Shown here one piece after another: positions 6,278 to 13,534 of a stretch of 15,260 bases of DNA. Location of the stretch: assembly GCA_031549625.1 (NCBI GenBank), contig JAVBPK010000012.1, positions 1 to 15,260 of the forward strand, in the 5' to 3' direction. A program made the translations under genes and the position numbers. The notes under the pieces are model-generated. The model was not told the DNA's origin and did no database searches. It was given only the letters and a program-made list of their open reading frames with translations. This DNA is from JAISXK01 sp031549625 (lineage in GTDB: Bacteria; Bacillota; Clostridia; Christensenellales; CAG-138). Numbering within the stretch: the first letter of the stretch is position 1; each line of letters starts with the position of its first letter.

Positions 6278-6523
6278 TTACAATTCTCTCAGCACAAGAT
6301 CTGTCTCGCCCTGATTCAAGCCGATTTCCACACGAAGCACCTTCGGGTGCTTTTTGTATGTGCCGCGTACCATATCGCGCAGGCGGGTGCCGCTGTGGTA
6401 ACCGTGTATGACGCGGATGCGATAAACAGCGGCGGTGGTGCGGCGAAGCTGGCTGTCGATGGCGGCTTTTGCCTGAAAAGCGGTCATGCCGTGTATGTCC
6501 AACTCGATGATGCCCCCAACCAT
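6278..6523 (-). CDS. Stand-alone Smr domain protein
   Basis: An 81-residue protein starting MVGGIIELDIHGMTAFQAK and ending in GLNQGETDLVLREL. It carries the two Smr landmarks: LDIHG (residues 8-12) and VIHGYHSGTRLRDMVR (38-53), a variant of the usual HGxGxG box. Known of the family: Smr domains of MutS2 and SmrB are nucleases acting on nucleic acids, including mRNA at collided ribosomes; small single-domain versions are poorly characterised. The frame is open upstream to 6724, but that stretch looks non-coding and would need a TTG start. The ATG at 6523 is chosen because a promoter (TTGGCC, 17 bases, TATACT at 6583-6555) lies just upstream and a G-rich ribosome binding region precedes it. The stop overlaps a hairpin (6262-6286). 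Confidence 0.8.
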   Translation of the reverse strand: MVGGIIELDIHGMTAFQAKAAIDSQLRRTTAAVYRIRVIHGYHSGTRLRDMVRGTYKKHPKVLRVEIGLNQGETDLVLREL

Positions 6524-6554
6524 ATGCCTGCCCCCGCCTTCGTTGTTTGCTTCC

Positions 6555-6583
6555 AGTATAGCAGGCAAAAAAGCGCGGGCCAA
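6555..6583 (-). promoter_or_regulatory. Predicted promoter of the smr gene
   Basis: On the minus strand TTGGCC (6583-6578), a 17-base spacer and TATACT (6560-6555) precede the ATG at 6523 by about 30 bases. This placement supports the short start of the Smr protein and leaves a very short leader. Confidence 0.5.
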
Positions 6584-6984
6584 TAGCTTTTGTCCATCAA
6601 AAGAAAACAAACACGAAAAGCCGGGCGGATCGGGCGGCATACGATTGCAGCCAGGCAGATATATGGACAAACGGTGAATTTTAGCGGAGAAAAAGACGCT
6701 AAAACTGCTGAAGCAGGTAAGCAATTCTCAAGGCGCATATAGCAAAAAGTAAATTATGGAAATATGGAGATGAAAAGGCAAAAGAAAATCTATAAATGCA
6801 TAAAAATACATGAGAAAATAAACCAATAAAACGAAGAGACGGAAAAAGGAACGTGGTAAATTTAGTAAAATCAAGGGTTGTAAACAAGCTGTGACGTATA
6901 TTGACGGAGATATAACCATCAAATAAAATTCAATTACAACAGCATGAATGCATGATTATAACAGAAAGATGGTAGGTGAAAGGA
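6584..6984. other. AT-rich intergenic region between smr and the surface-protein gene
   Basis: No convincing gene is present. The right half (about 6725-6975) is markedly richer in A and T than the flanking genes, and short hydrophobic frames there have no ribosome binding sites or family features. Two small symmetrical elements sit at 6679-6704 (TTTTAGCG with CGCTAAAA, 10-base loop) and 6705-6716 (CTGCTGAAGCAG). A plus-strand promoter lies at 6901-6929. Confidence 0.6.
6901..6929 (+). promoter_or_regulatory. Promoter of the surface repeat protein gene
   Basis: TTGACG (6901-6906), a 17-base spacer and TAAAAT (6924-6929) give a good housekeeping promoter. Transcription would start near 6936, about 50 bases before the ATG at 6985. 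Confidence 0.65.
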
Positions 6985-9534
6985 ATGACCGGAGGCAACG
7001 CAAAAAGAACGTGGCTGGTAAGGATGATGAGCGTCCTGTTGACGTTTGTGCTTCTTATGACGGGCCCGGCAGGCATGAAAGCGCTTGCGATGGAGGAAGG
7101 TGCGCATATTGTTACGCTGCAAGCGGACAAAGGCGTGCGCGTAACAGATGCGGAAGGGAAAGCGCTTGAAACGGAAACTGAGGTGAAAAATGGCGGGGAG
7201 TTCCGCTTTTTAGCCACGGCGGAAGAGGAAGAAGCGGCGCTGAACGTTTTGGTAAACGGACAAGAGCTGCAGGCGCAAGAGGGTGTGTTTGTAGTAACGG
7301 ACATCACGGAGGACAAGCTGATTGCCATTGCTGCCGTTTTGCCTGAAAAGGAAAAGATGCAAGTGGACGGGCAGCCGGCAAAGAAGCGGGATGACGCGCA
7401 GGCAAAGCCGGTGGATCAGGCCGCAGATAAGCAGGGAACAGATGAAAAAGCGGGACAGGAAGAGGAAAAAGAGGGCAGAGAGAGCGCAAAAACGGTAGAA
7501 ACCTATGCCGTGCAGCTGCCGGAAAACAATGATCGCTTTAAACTTTTCAGTGAGCAGGACGCGAGGAACGTGACGTGCGGCGGAACATTCTCGTTTGTAC
7601 TGATGCCGGGCGAGCGGTACATCGGAAAAATCATGCCCGTTGTGACGGCAAACGGTGTTACGCTGGCAGGCAGGGAAACCGACGATGGGCTGTGGGCCTT
7701 TGCTATAAAAGGCATTTATGAAAATATACGCGTCCGTGTAAACGATGCGGAATGGGATCAGCAGTATTGCAGAATACAGCTGCCAAAGGACAACGAATGC
7801 TTTACAGTGATGCGCGAAACGGACAAGGCCGTGTATGGCGAAGATTATACATTCGTCATCGTGCCGGCGGCGGCGTATAAAAACGAAGCGGCGCCCAAAG
7901 TATACGCAAACGAAAAAGCGGTCGGCGTGCAAAACAAAAACGGAAACTGGGTCTGCACGCTGGAAAATGTCACGCGGGATTGTATGGTCGCCGTAGATGT
8001 TTCGCACTGGCAAATGGAGGGCGCCTGGGTGGAGCTCATCCCAGCCGAGGGCGTAACGTACAAAAATATCAGGGGCGGCCAGAAGACGGCGGAGAACAAA
8101 TACACCGTGCCAATGAAAGGCAGTCTGTCTTTTGAAGTGGAAACAGCAAAGGGTTATGACAGCAAGAAGCTGGTTGTAAAAGCGGGAAAAGACGTTATAC
8201 TGCCCCAAAAGGGAGTATATACGGTGCGGAACATTCAAAGCGACACGCAAGTGACGGCATCGGCGCCCCGGCAGTTTGCGCATGTGGTCCGCTTCCCGGC
8301 CGGCAAAGGTTATAAAGTAACCGATATACAGGGTGGGCTCCTGCTGGAAAAATACAGCGTTGGCATCAAGGAAAACGGCAAGCTTTCTTTTAAAGTAAGC
8401 GTGGAAAAAGGCTATGACGCCGACGCGCTGCGCGTAAGCGCAAACGGCAAACTGCTGACGGCGCAAAAGGGCGTATATTCCATTGCAAATATCCACGGTG
8501 ACGTGGAAGTGGAAATCTGGTTCGAAGGGAAAAGCTCGCATATCGTAAGCCTCCCGTTTGGCGAAGGGTATAGCGTGGTGGACGTGCGCGGCGGCAAAGC
8601 GCTGGGCGCGGGTGATTACGCGGTGGTGCATGGCGGTGCGCTCAGCTTCTATGTGCGCGTAGAAAAGGGCTATAACGAAGAGGAGCTCGTAGTAAGCGCG
8701 AATGGTAAAACCATACTGCCCAATAGGGGCCTGTATACCATCGAGAACACGCAAAGGGATACGGCGGTAAAAATCGGTTTCGAAAAGGCGCCGGCGTACT
8801 TCGTGGAATTCTCCGAAGGCGAGGGCTACGAGATCATGGAAGTAAAGGGCGGCGTGCGTGTTGGCGAAGGACTGTTTAATGTGCGTGCGGGCGGCAGCCT
8901 GTCCTTTGAGGTGTTTGTGCGCGCGGCGTATCAGGACAAACGCCTGACAGTGGAAGCAAACGGCAAGGCGTTAAAGCCCGTGCAGGGTGTGTACACGCTC
9001 GAAAACATCGACAGGGATACGAAGGTCCGCATCGGGTTTGACGAAAACTTGCAGAAGTTTTCCATCACGGATAAGGCTACGGGCATCCGCGTAAGCGGCT
9101 ACGGCAAAGGCGTGCCGGAATTGCGCGTGGCCAAGCTGAGTGAAAAAACAAAACGGTACCAAAAGCTGCAGGGTACTATGGAAAACTGGAAAGTGCTCGG
9201 CGCTTATGAGATCAGCCTTTCGGGCGTAAAAACGGAGGGGGAAGTGGCGGTCTCGTTCCCTGTTTCCACAAAATACGACGGCAGAAGCATGCGCATTGCG
9301 CGCTTGAAGGCAAACGGCGGCATTGCGGCCTACAAGGCAAAGGCGCAAAACGGCCGCGCAACGGTAACGGTAGAAGCGCTGGGTGAATTCATGCTGGCCG
9401 GCGTACATAATCCCAATGTCGTATTGCCGCCTAAAACCGGCGAAAACAGCGATGCGGCGGGGCTGTGGCTGTGCCTGTTGGGGGCTGGCTCGCTGGCGCT
9501 GACGAAAAAAAGGAGCAACCGCACCGGCGTGTAA
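6985..9534 (+). CDS. Cell-wall anchored surface protein with seven repeat modules and PPKTG sorting signal
   Basis: A protein of 849 residues from ATG 6985 (AGGTGA five bases upstream); GTG 6976 in the same frame is an alternative. Residues 7-36 form a signal peptide (KRTWLVRMMSVLLTFVLLM core). Seven related modules of about 80-86 residues follow, near 40-118, 174-253, 261-340, 348-427, 432-513, 518-598 and 604-685. The last four share GGxLSFxVxVxKGY, then an ANGK-like turn and GVYTIxNIxxDTxVxI. A charged linker (about 120-172) separates modules one and two. A different beta-rich domain (about 690-805) precedes the anchor: PPKTG (815-819), a hydrophobic segment and the basic tail KKRSNRTGV. 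(S/P)PXTG motifs are recognised by class B-type sortases of Clostridioides difficile. No sortase gene is in view. Adhesin or wall-scaffold roles are inferred; no enzymatic domain is recognised. Confidence 0.85.
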   Translation: MTGGNAKRTWLVRMMSVLLTFVLLMTGPAGMKALAMEEGAHIVTLQADKGVRVTDAEGKALETETEVKNGGEFRFLATAEEEEAALNVLVNGQELQAQEGVFVVTDITEDKLIAIAAVLPEKEKMQVDGQPAKKRDDAQAKPVDQAADKQGTDEKAGQEEEKEGRESAKTVETYAVQLPENNDRFKLFSEQDARNVTCGGTFSFVLMPGERYIGKIMPVVTANGVTLAGRETDDGLWAFAIKGIYENIRVRVNDAEWDQQYCRIQLPKDNECFTVMRETDKAVYGEDYTFVIVPAAAYKNEAAPKVYANEKAVGVQNKNGNWVCTLENVTRDCMVAVDVSHWQMEGAWVELIPAEGVTYKNIRGGQKTAENKYTVPMKGSLSFEVETAKGYDSKKLVVKAGKDVILPQKGVYTVRNIQSDTQVTASAPRQFAHVVRFPAGKGYKVTDIQGGLLLEKYSVGIKENGKLSFKVSVEKGYDADALRVSANGKLLTAQKGVYSIANIHGDVEVEIWFEGKSSHIVSLPFGEGYSVVDVRGGKALGAGDYAVVHGGALSFYVRVEKGYNEEELVVSANGKTILPNRGLYTIENTQRDTAVKIGFEKAPAYFVEFSEGEGYEIMEVKGGVRVGEGLFNVRAGGSLSFEVFVRAAYQDKRLTVEANGKALKPVQGVYTLENIDRDTKVRIGFDENLQKFSITDKATGIRVSGYGKGVPELRVAKLSEKTKRYQKLQGTMENWKVLGAYEISLSGVKTEGEVAVSFPVSTKYDGRSMRIARLKANGGIAAYKAKAQNGRATVTVEALGEFMLAGVHNPNVVLPPKTGENSDAAGLWLCLLGAGSLALTKKRSNRTGV

Positions 9535-9561
9535 GGGAAAAGAAACTTCCGAGCGAGTAGG

Positions 9562-9590
9562 TTGACAAAAATGCCGCGGTTGGATAGAAT
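9562..9590 (+). promoter_or_regulatory. Promoter of leuS
   Basis: TTGACA (9562-9567), a 17-base spacer and TAGAAT (9585-9590) form a near-consensus promoter. It starts only 28 bases after the stop of the surface-protein gene, and no terminator is visible between them. Confidence 0.8.
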
Positions 9591-9596
9591 AGCTTC

Positions 9597-9858
9597 ATTG
9601 AGCATAGCAAGGCGATGAAATGGAGCAGCGTTCCCGGTCAATCCCAAGAGAGCCGCCGTATGGTGTAAGGCGGTGTTTGGCGGAAAGCGGTCTCGCCATG
9701 AAGCCTCCGCAGCCGAACGTTTCCGCCATGAGAGCGGGGCGCTAAGCGCGGCGTGCGCCACGCGGTAAGTGGCAAAAAGGCGGCCTATGGGCCGCGAAAA
9801 AGAGTGGTACCACGAACGCCCTTCGTCTCTTTACAACAGGAGACGAAGGCGTTTTTTT
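9597..9858 (+). promoter_or_regulatory. T-box leader (leucine tRNA-sensing) of leuS
   Basis: Stem I landmarks are present: GGCGATGAAATGGAGCAG, an AGAGAG box (9645-9650 region) and a CCGCC/GGCGG distal stem whose loop holds GGTG. The best leucine specifier is CTC at 9692-9694 on the 3' side of stem I, although the base after it is G rather than the usual A. Stem III is GCGGCC-TATG-GGCCGC (9780-9795). The T-box AGAGTGGTACCACG (9801-9814) has TGGT, complementary to the ACCA end of tRNA-Leu. The antiterminator pairs AAAGAG (9799-9804) with CTCTTT (9827-9832). Uncharged tRNA-Leu would stabilise it and allow leuS transcription. Confidence 0.88.
9816..9858 (+). terminator. T-box regulated intrinsic terminator
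   Basis: AACGCCCTTCGTCTC pairs with GAGACGAAGGCG (9840-9851) with one bulged C, followed by seven T (9852-9858). The 5' strand of this stem contains the bases used by the antiterminator, so the two folds exclude each other. Confidence 0.88.
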
Positions 9859-9919
9859 ATGAATTTTCGCCCGAAAAAGGGCGGTACGCCGCATACTATT
9901 GAACGGAGGATGAACGAGC

Positions 9920-12325
9920 ATGAGCGAATGGTACGATCACCACGCTGTGGAGCCGAAATGGCAACGGAAATGGGAAGAGGCGCATTGTTTCGAAGCGGAA
10001 GAGGAGCATGTAAAGCCCAAATTTTATGGATTGATTGAGTTCCCCTATCCATCTGGAATGGGCTTGCATGTGGGGCATCCGCGCAGCAACACGGCCATCG
10101 ACATCATATGCCGCAAACGGCGCATGGAAGGATTTAACGTGCTGTATCCCATCGGTTGGGACGCGTTTGGCCTGCCTACGGAAAACTATGCCATCAAGAC
10201 GGGCATTCATCCGGCGATTGTCACACGGGACAATGTAAACAAGTTCCGCTCGCAGCTCAAGCGTTTGGGTTTTTCTTTTGATTGGTCGCGCGAAGTAAAC
10301 ACAACCGACCCGGACTATTACAAATGGACGCAGTGGATATTCCTGAAGCTGTTTGAAAAGGGGCTGGCGTATAAAACCGAAATGCCCATCAATTTCTGCA
10401 CCAGCTGCATGGTGGGTCTTGCCAACGAAGAAGTGGTGGACGGCGTGTGCGAACGCTGCGGCGGCGCGGTGGTACGTAAGGTGAAAAGCCAGTGGATGCT
10501 GAAAATAACGGCATACGCCCAACGTCTGCTGGACGATTTGGATACCGTCAACTATATCGAAAAAGTAAAAATACAGCAGCGCAATTGGATAGGCCGCAGT
10601 GAGGGCGCCGAGGTGCTGTTTCAGATTCAAGGCTATCCGGAGGGCCTGCGCATATTTACGACGCGCCCCGACACATTGTTTGGCGCGACATACATGGTGG
10701 TGGCGCCGGAGCACCCGATCGTGAACGCCATGGAAACGAGCATCACGAATATTGACGAAGTACGCGCGTATCAGGATGCCGCCGCGCGCAAATCCGATTT
10801 CGAACGCGGTGAGCTGAGCAAGGAAAAGACGGGTGTGCCGCTGAAGGGCGTAACGGCTATCAATCCCGTAAACAATGCGCCTATTCCCGTTTGGATTTCC
10901 GACTACGTGCTGATGAGTTATGGCACGGGTGCCATTATGGCCGTGCCGGGCCACGACGAGCGCGACTGGGAGTTTGCCACAAAGTTCAAATTGCCCATCG
11001 TGGAAGTGGTGAGCGGAGGCGATATCACAAAAGGAGCCTTTGCGGACAACAAAGGCGGCAAGCTGGTGAATTCCGACTTTTTGAATGGCAAGAGCGTGCC
11101 AGAGGCTATTCCGGCCATCACAAACTGGCTGCAGGAAAAGGGCCTCGGCGAAAAGCGGGTAAACTACAAACTGCGCGACTGGGTATTTTCCCGCCAGAGA
11201 TACTGGGGCGAGCCCATCCCGCTGGTGCATTGCGAAAAATGCGGATGGGTGCCGCTGCCGGAAAGTGATCTGCCGCTTGTTTTACCGGAAATCAAAGAAT
11301 ACCTGCCTTTGCCGGATGGATCCTCGCCGCTGTCGCGCGCTACGGCATGGATACAAACCACATGCCCCGCTTGCGGCGGGCCTGCGGAGCGCGAGACGGA
11401 CACCATGCCGCAATGGGCGGGCTCATCGTGGTATTTCCTGCGCTATATCGATCCGCATAACACAGGCGAAATGGCTTCCATGGAAGAGCTCAAATATTGG
11501 GCACCCGTGGATTGGTATAACGGGGGCATGGAGCATACGACGCTGCACCTGCTGTATTCCCGCTTTTGGCATAAATTCCTGTACGACATCGGCGTGGTGC
11601 CTACGCCGGAACCGTATGCCAAGCGCACAAGCCACGGTATGATACTCGGCGAAAACAACGAAAAGATGAGCAAGTCCCGCGGCAATGTCATCAATCCCGA
11701 CGAGATCGTGGACGAATTTGGCGCGGATACCTTCCGCCTGTATGAAATGTTTATGGGCGCGTTCGACCAGCCTATACCGTGGAGCACCACAGGCGTACGC
11801 GGCTGCAGGCGCTTTCTGGAACGCGTGTGGCGTTTGCAGGATATGCAACAAGGGCAGGGCGAAACGGAAGATTTGCGTCCCAAACTGCACGCCTGCATAA
11901 AGAAAGTGACGGAAGACAACGAACGCATGAAGTTCAACACCGCGATAGCGGCGATGATGGCGCTTGTGAATGAATTCTACCAAAAGGGAACGGTGACTCC
12001 GCAGGAATTGCACATCCTGCTGTTGCTGCTTTCGCCGGTAGCGCCGCATATTTCCGAGGAAATGAACGAGATGCTGGGCAATCCGCCGCTGTACGCCACG
12101 GCGTGGCCAAAGTGGGATGAAAACGCACTGATAGAAGACGCCGTCGAGCTAGCCGTACAAATAAACGGTAAGGTGCGCGGGCGCGTTGTGGTCAGCACAT
12201 CGGCCGCACAGGAAGAGATCGAGCAGCAGGCTCTCGAATGCGAAGAGGTATGCCCCTTCCTGCAAGGCAAAACGGTGCGCAAAATCATCGTGGCGAGAAA
12301 CGTAGTGAATATAGTAGTCGGCTAA
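9920..12325 (+). CDS. leuS: Leucyl-tRNA synthetase
   Basis: An 801-residue class I synthetase that charges tRNA-Leu in the cytoplasm. The HIGH box is PSGMGLHVGHP (HVGH at 50-53), with GWDAFGLPTENYA after it and KMSKSRGN at 582-589. The CP1 editing domain is present, with TTRPDTLFGATY at 247-258. Two cysteine clusters fit zinc sites: C160, C163, C177 and C180, and C438, C441, C482 and C485. The anticodon-binding C-terminal region ends with the small domain AVQINGKVRGRVVV. Length is at the short end of the normal bacterial range and nothing appears missing. The ATG at 9920 follows GGAGG by ten bases. Expression is controlled by the T-box leader directly upstream. It is followed by a hairpin-rich spacer shared with convergent minus-strand genes. 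Confidence 0.97.
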   Translation: MSEWYDHHAVEPKWQRKWEEAHCFEAEEEHVKPKFYGLIEFPYPSGMGLHVGHPRSNTAIDIICRKRRMEGFNVLYPIGWDAFGLPTENYAIKTGIHPAIVTRDNVNKFRSQLKRLGFSFDWSREVNTTDPDYYKWTQWIFLKLFEKGLAYKTEMPINFCTSCMVGLANEEVVDGVCERCGGAVVRKVKSQWMLKITAYAQRLLDDLDTVNYIEKVKIQQRNWIGRSEGAEVLFQIQGYPEGLRIFTTRPDTLFGATYMVVAPEHPIVNAMETSITNIDEVRAYQDAAARKSDFERGELSKEKTGVPLKGVTAINPVNNAPIPVWISDYVLMSYGTGAIMAVPGHDERDWEFATKFKLPIVEVVSGGDITKGAFADNKGGKLVNSDFLNGKSVPEAIPAITNWLQEKGLGEKRVNYKLRDWVFSRQRYWGEPIPLVHCEKCGWVPLPESDLPLVLPEIKEYLPLPDGSSPLSRATAWIQTTCPACGGPAERETDTMPQWAGSSWYFLRYIDPHNTGEMASMEELKYWAPVDWYNGGMEHTTLHLLYSRFWHKFLYDIGVVPTPEPYAKRTSHGMILGENNEKMSKSRGNVINPDEIVDEFGADTFRLYEMFMGAFDQPIPWSTTGVRGCRRFLERVWRLQDMQQGQGETEDLRPKLHACIKKVTEDNERMKFNTAIAAMMALVNEFYQKGTVTPQELHILLLLLSPVAPHISEEMNEMLGNPPLYATAWPKWDENALIEDAVELAVQINGKVRGRVVVSTSAAQEEIEQQALECEEVCPFLQGKTVRKIIVARNVVNIVVG

Positions 12326-12342
12326 GGAAAACCAAACAACAA

Positions 12343-12368
12343 AGGCGGCCCCCTAAAAAGGGCCGCCT
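12343..12368 (-). terminator. Convergent terminator hairpin between leuS and the rubredoxin unit
   Basis: AGGCGGCCC (12343-12351) pairs perfectly with GGGCCGCCT (12360-12368) around CCTAAAAA. On the minus strand TTTGTTGTTTGG follows, a usable U-rich tail. On the plus strand the sequence after it is CAGTCTGTC, so it is a poorer terminator for leuS. Confidence 0.5.
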
Positions 12369-12399
12369 CAGTCTGTCAAAAAAGGTTCGCAAGAAAAAG

Positions 12400-12600
12400 C
12401 TTTTAATCCGTGGGCAAGGACGACATGTGCGTCCCCAGCCCACACCTTGGGCATTTTGCCGCCCGCGAGCCCGGAGGGCGAGAGGTAAAATGCTGCAATC
12501 CCGTCGAAAAACAAGGTTTTTCGACGGCCTGAGGTGGCTCCCTAAAAAGGGCCGCCTTTTGCAAGGTCGCAGAGTTGGTAAAGAGGCGGGGCCTCCAGAA
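12400..12600. other. Hairpin-rich intergenic block
   Basis: No gene is seen between leuS and the rubredoxin gene. In order the block holds GTGGGC/GCCCAC (12410-12415 with 12438-12443) enclosing GGACG/CGTCC, and GCATTTTGCC with GGTAAAATGC (12451-12460, 12484-12493, one G-T). Next is a perfect 11-bp stem CCGTCGAAAAA with TTTTTCGACGG (12501-12527). Then AGGTGGCTC with GGGCCGCCT (12532-12557, two wobble pairs), followed by TTTT, and finally GAGGC/GCCTC (12583-12595). The 18-mer at 12540-12557 repeats 12351-12368 exactly. Confidence 0.7.
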
Positions 12601-12618
12601 AACTGTGCGCAAGCGCGG

Positions 12619-12774
12619 TCAGGCTGGCTCGAAATTGCTCTTGTCCACGCCGCAGAGGGGGCAAACCCAATCTTCGGGCAAGTTTTCGAAGGCCGTCCCT
12701 GGAGCGACGCCGTTTTCGGGATCGCCGGCTGCCGGATCGTATTCATATCCGCAAATAGAACATACGTATTTCAT
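12619..12774 (-). CDS. Rubredoxin
   Basis: A 51-residue protein beginning MKYVCSICGYEYDPAAGDPE. The single-iron site is formed by C5, C8, C38 and C41 (CSIC and CPLC), and the conserved FENLPEDWVCPLCG segment is complete. Known of the family: rubredoxins are cytoplasmic one-electron carriers, in anaerobes often serving peroxide or oxygen reductases such as rubrerythrin and flavodiiron proteins. The ATG at 12774 follows AAAGGAGG at ideal spacing, so the longer open frame to 12960 is rejected. It lies 71 bases after the DUF1858 gene. A CCGGGC/GCCCGG hairpin (12793-12809) sits in that gap. No partner oxidoreductase is in the window. Confidence 0.97.
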   Translation of the reverse strand: MKYVCSICGYEYDPAAGDPENGVAPGTAFENLPEDWVCPLCGVDKSNFEPA

Positions 12775-12792
12775 AATTACCTCCTTTATTTT

Positions 12793-12809
12793 CCGGGCAA
12801 ACAGCCCGG
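12793..12809 (-). other. Hairpin between DUF1858 gene and rubredoxin gene
   Basis: CCGGGC-AAACA-GCCCGG is a 6-bp perfect stem just upstream of the rubredoxin ribosome binding site. No U tract follows on the minus strand (GAAAATAAAGGAGG), so it is more likely a processing or stability element than a terminator. Confidence 0.4.
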
Positions 12810-12845
12810 GAATACCTGTGTAACGGAAAATCAAAAGGGACAGGT

Positions 12846-13046
12846 TTATGCTTTTGCCAAATAGGCGTTGATATCGGCGATCATGGAGTCGGCGTCGATG
12901 CCGTGTACGGCGCAGGCCTGCCCAAGGTCCTCGCCATGCGCCATTACGCAACCGAGGCAATGCATGCCGGAAGCCATGAGTATGTCTGCAATGTTGTTAT
13001 CCACGGCCAGGATTTCCGCGATGGTCATATCTTTTGTAACTTGCAT
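12846..13046 (-). CDS. DUF1858 domain protein
   Basis: A 66-residue protein, MQVTKDMTIAEILAVDNNIA at the start, with GMHCLGC (C30, C33) and a third cysteine at C45. The pattern of an N-terminal helix pair followed by a Gly-Met-His-Cys-x-x-Cys turn is that of DUF1858 (ScdA-N-like, also called hybrid-cluster-associated disulfide domain). Known of the family: it occurs with redox and iron-sulfur proteins in anaerobes; biochemical function is not established. The ATG at 13046 follows AAAGGAG. It starts 14 bases after the zinc-ribbon membrane protein gene and precedes rubredoxin, which points to a redox or metal-handling task. The whole protein is one domain with no extension. Confidence 0.85.
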   Translation of the reverse strand: MQVTKDMTIAEILAVDNNIADILMASGMHCLGCVMAHGEDLGQACAVHGIDADSMIADINAYLAKA

Positions 13047-13060
13047 TTTGTAACGCTCCT

Positions 13061-13486
13061 TTAGGATTTGATTTCAAACTGGTTGCCGCAGCGGGTGCAG
13101 GTAATGCGCAATTTCCCTTTGCCGCGTGGCACGCGCAGCCGTTGCGCGCACTGGGTACAGGAAAAATATTTGTACTTGCGGCGTTCCTGGAAGGTCGGGT
13201 TGGTGTGGGCCTTCTTTGCGCGTGGTGCGCCGCTGCGCCAAGCCTGAAATTTGTGTTTCACGGGCAAATAGTACCGCAGAAACATGTCGTTTTCCCGGCG
13301 CCGGGCATCAAGCTTGCGGGAAAACATGCGAAGCGCCATAAGCCCGAAGCACAAAAGCCACAAGGCAAGGAATACCTTATGTAGAACAGAATCCCGGCCC
13401 ATAAATAGATTTACCACCGCAAAAGCGATGGAGGTTATGCCCAGGGCGCGGTTTAGTTGATCATTTCCATATCGTCCGTAAAACAT
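13061..13486 (-). CDS. Two-TM membrane protein with C-terminal zinc ribbon
   Basis: A 141-residue protein not matched to a named family. Two hydrophobic segments (about 15-29 and 34-53) are joined by a short polar loop. A basic, soluble stretch (55-105) leads to a C-terminal ribbon: C110, C113, C130 and C133 (CTQC and CTRC), followed by GNQFEIKS. The ribbon resembles the MJ0042 or zinc-ribbon type found on small membrane proteins. The ATG at 13486 follows GAGGTAGAGT. With the amylase gene 48 bases upstream and the DUF1858 gene 14 bases downstream, co-transcription is likely, but no shared function can be read from the sequence. Confidence 0.75.
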   Translation of the reverse strand: MFYGRYGNDQLNRALGITSIAFAVVNLFMGRDSVLHKVFLALWLLCFGLMALRMFSRKLDARRRENDMFLRYYLPVKHKFQAWRSGAPRAKKAHTNPTFQERRKYKYFSCTQCAQRLRVPRGKGKLRITCTRCGNQFEIKS

Positions 13487-13534
13487 ACTCTACCTCATCA
13501 TACCACATTTCGCAACAGAGCAACAGCGGAAGCG

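Noticed and set aside
6524..6724. N-terminal extension of the Smr protein from a TTG at 6724
   Set aside because: The extra residues do not resemble a domain, TTG has no clear ribosome binding site, and a good promoter for the shorter form lies within this stretch.
6699..6922. Short hydrophobic minus-strand frames in the AT-rich intergenic region
   Set aside because: Phe and Leu richness follows from AT-rich DNA; no ribosome binding site or conserved pattern.
7210..8754. Minus-strand open frame of 514 codons inside the surface-protein gene
   Set aside because: It is antisense to a gene with signal peptide, repeats and sorting signal; its composition (Arg, His, Phe rich) is that of a mirror frame and it has no recognisable domain.
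9896..11230. Minus-strand open frame of 444 codons opposite leuS
   Set aside because: Antisense to leuS; no ribosome binding site or family features.
12775..12960. N-terminal extension of rubredoxin in the same frame
   Set aside because: It overlaps the DUF1858 gene, and the AAAGGAGG site points to the ATG at 12774; the remaining 51 residues are a complete rubredoxin.
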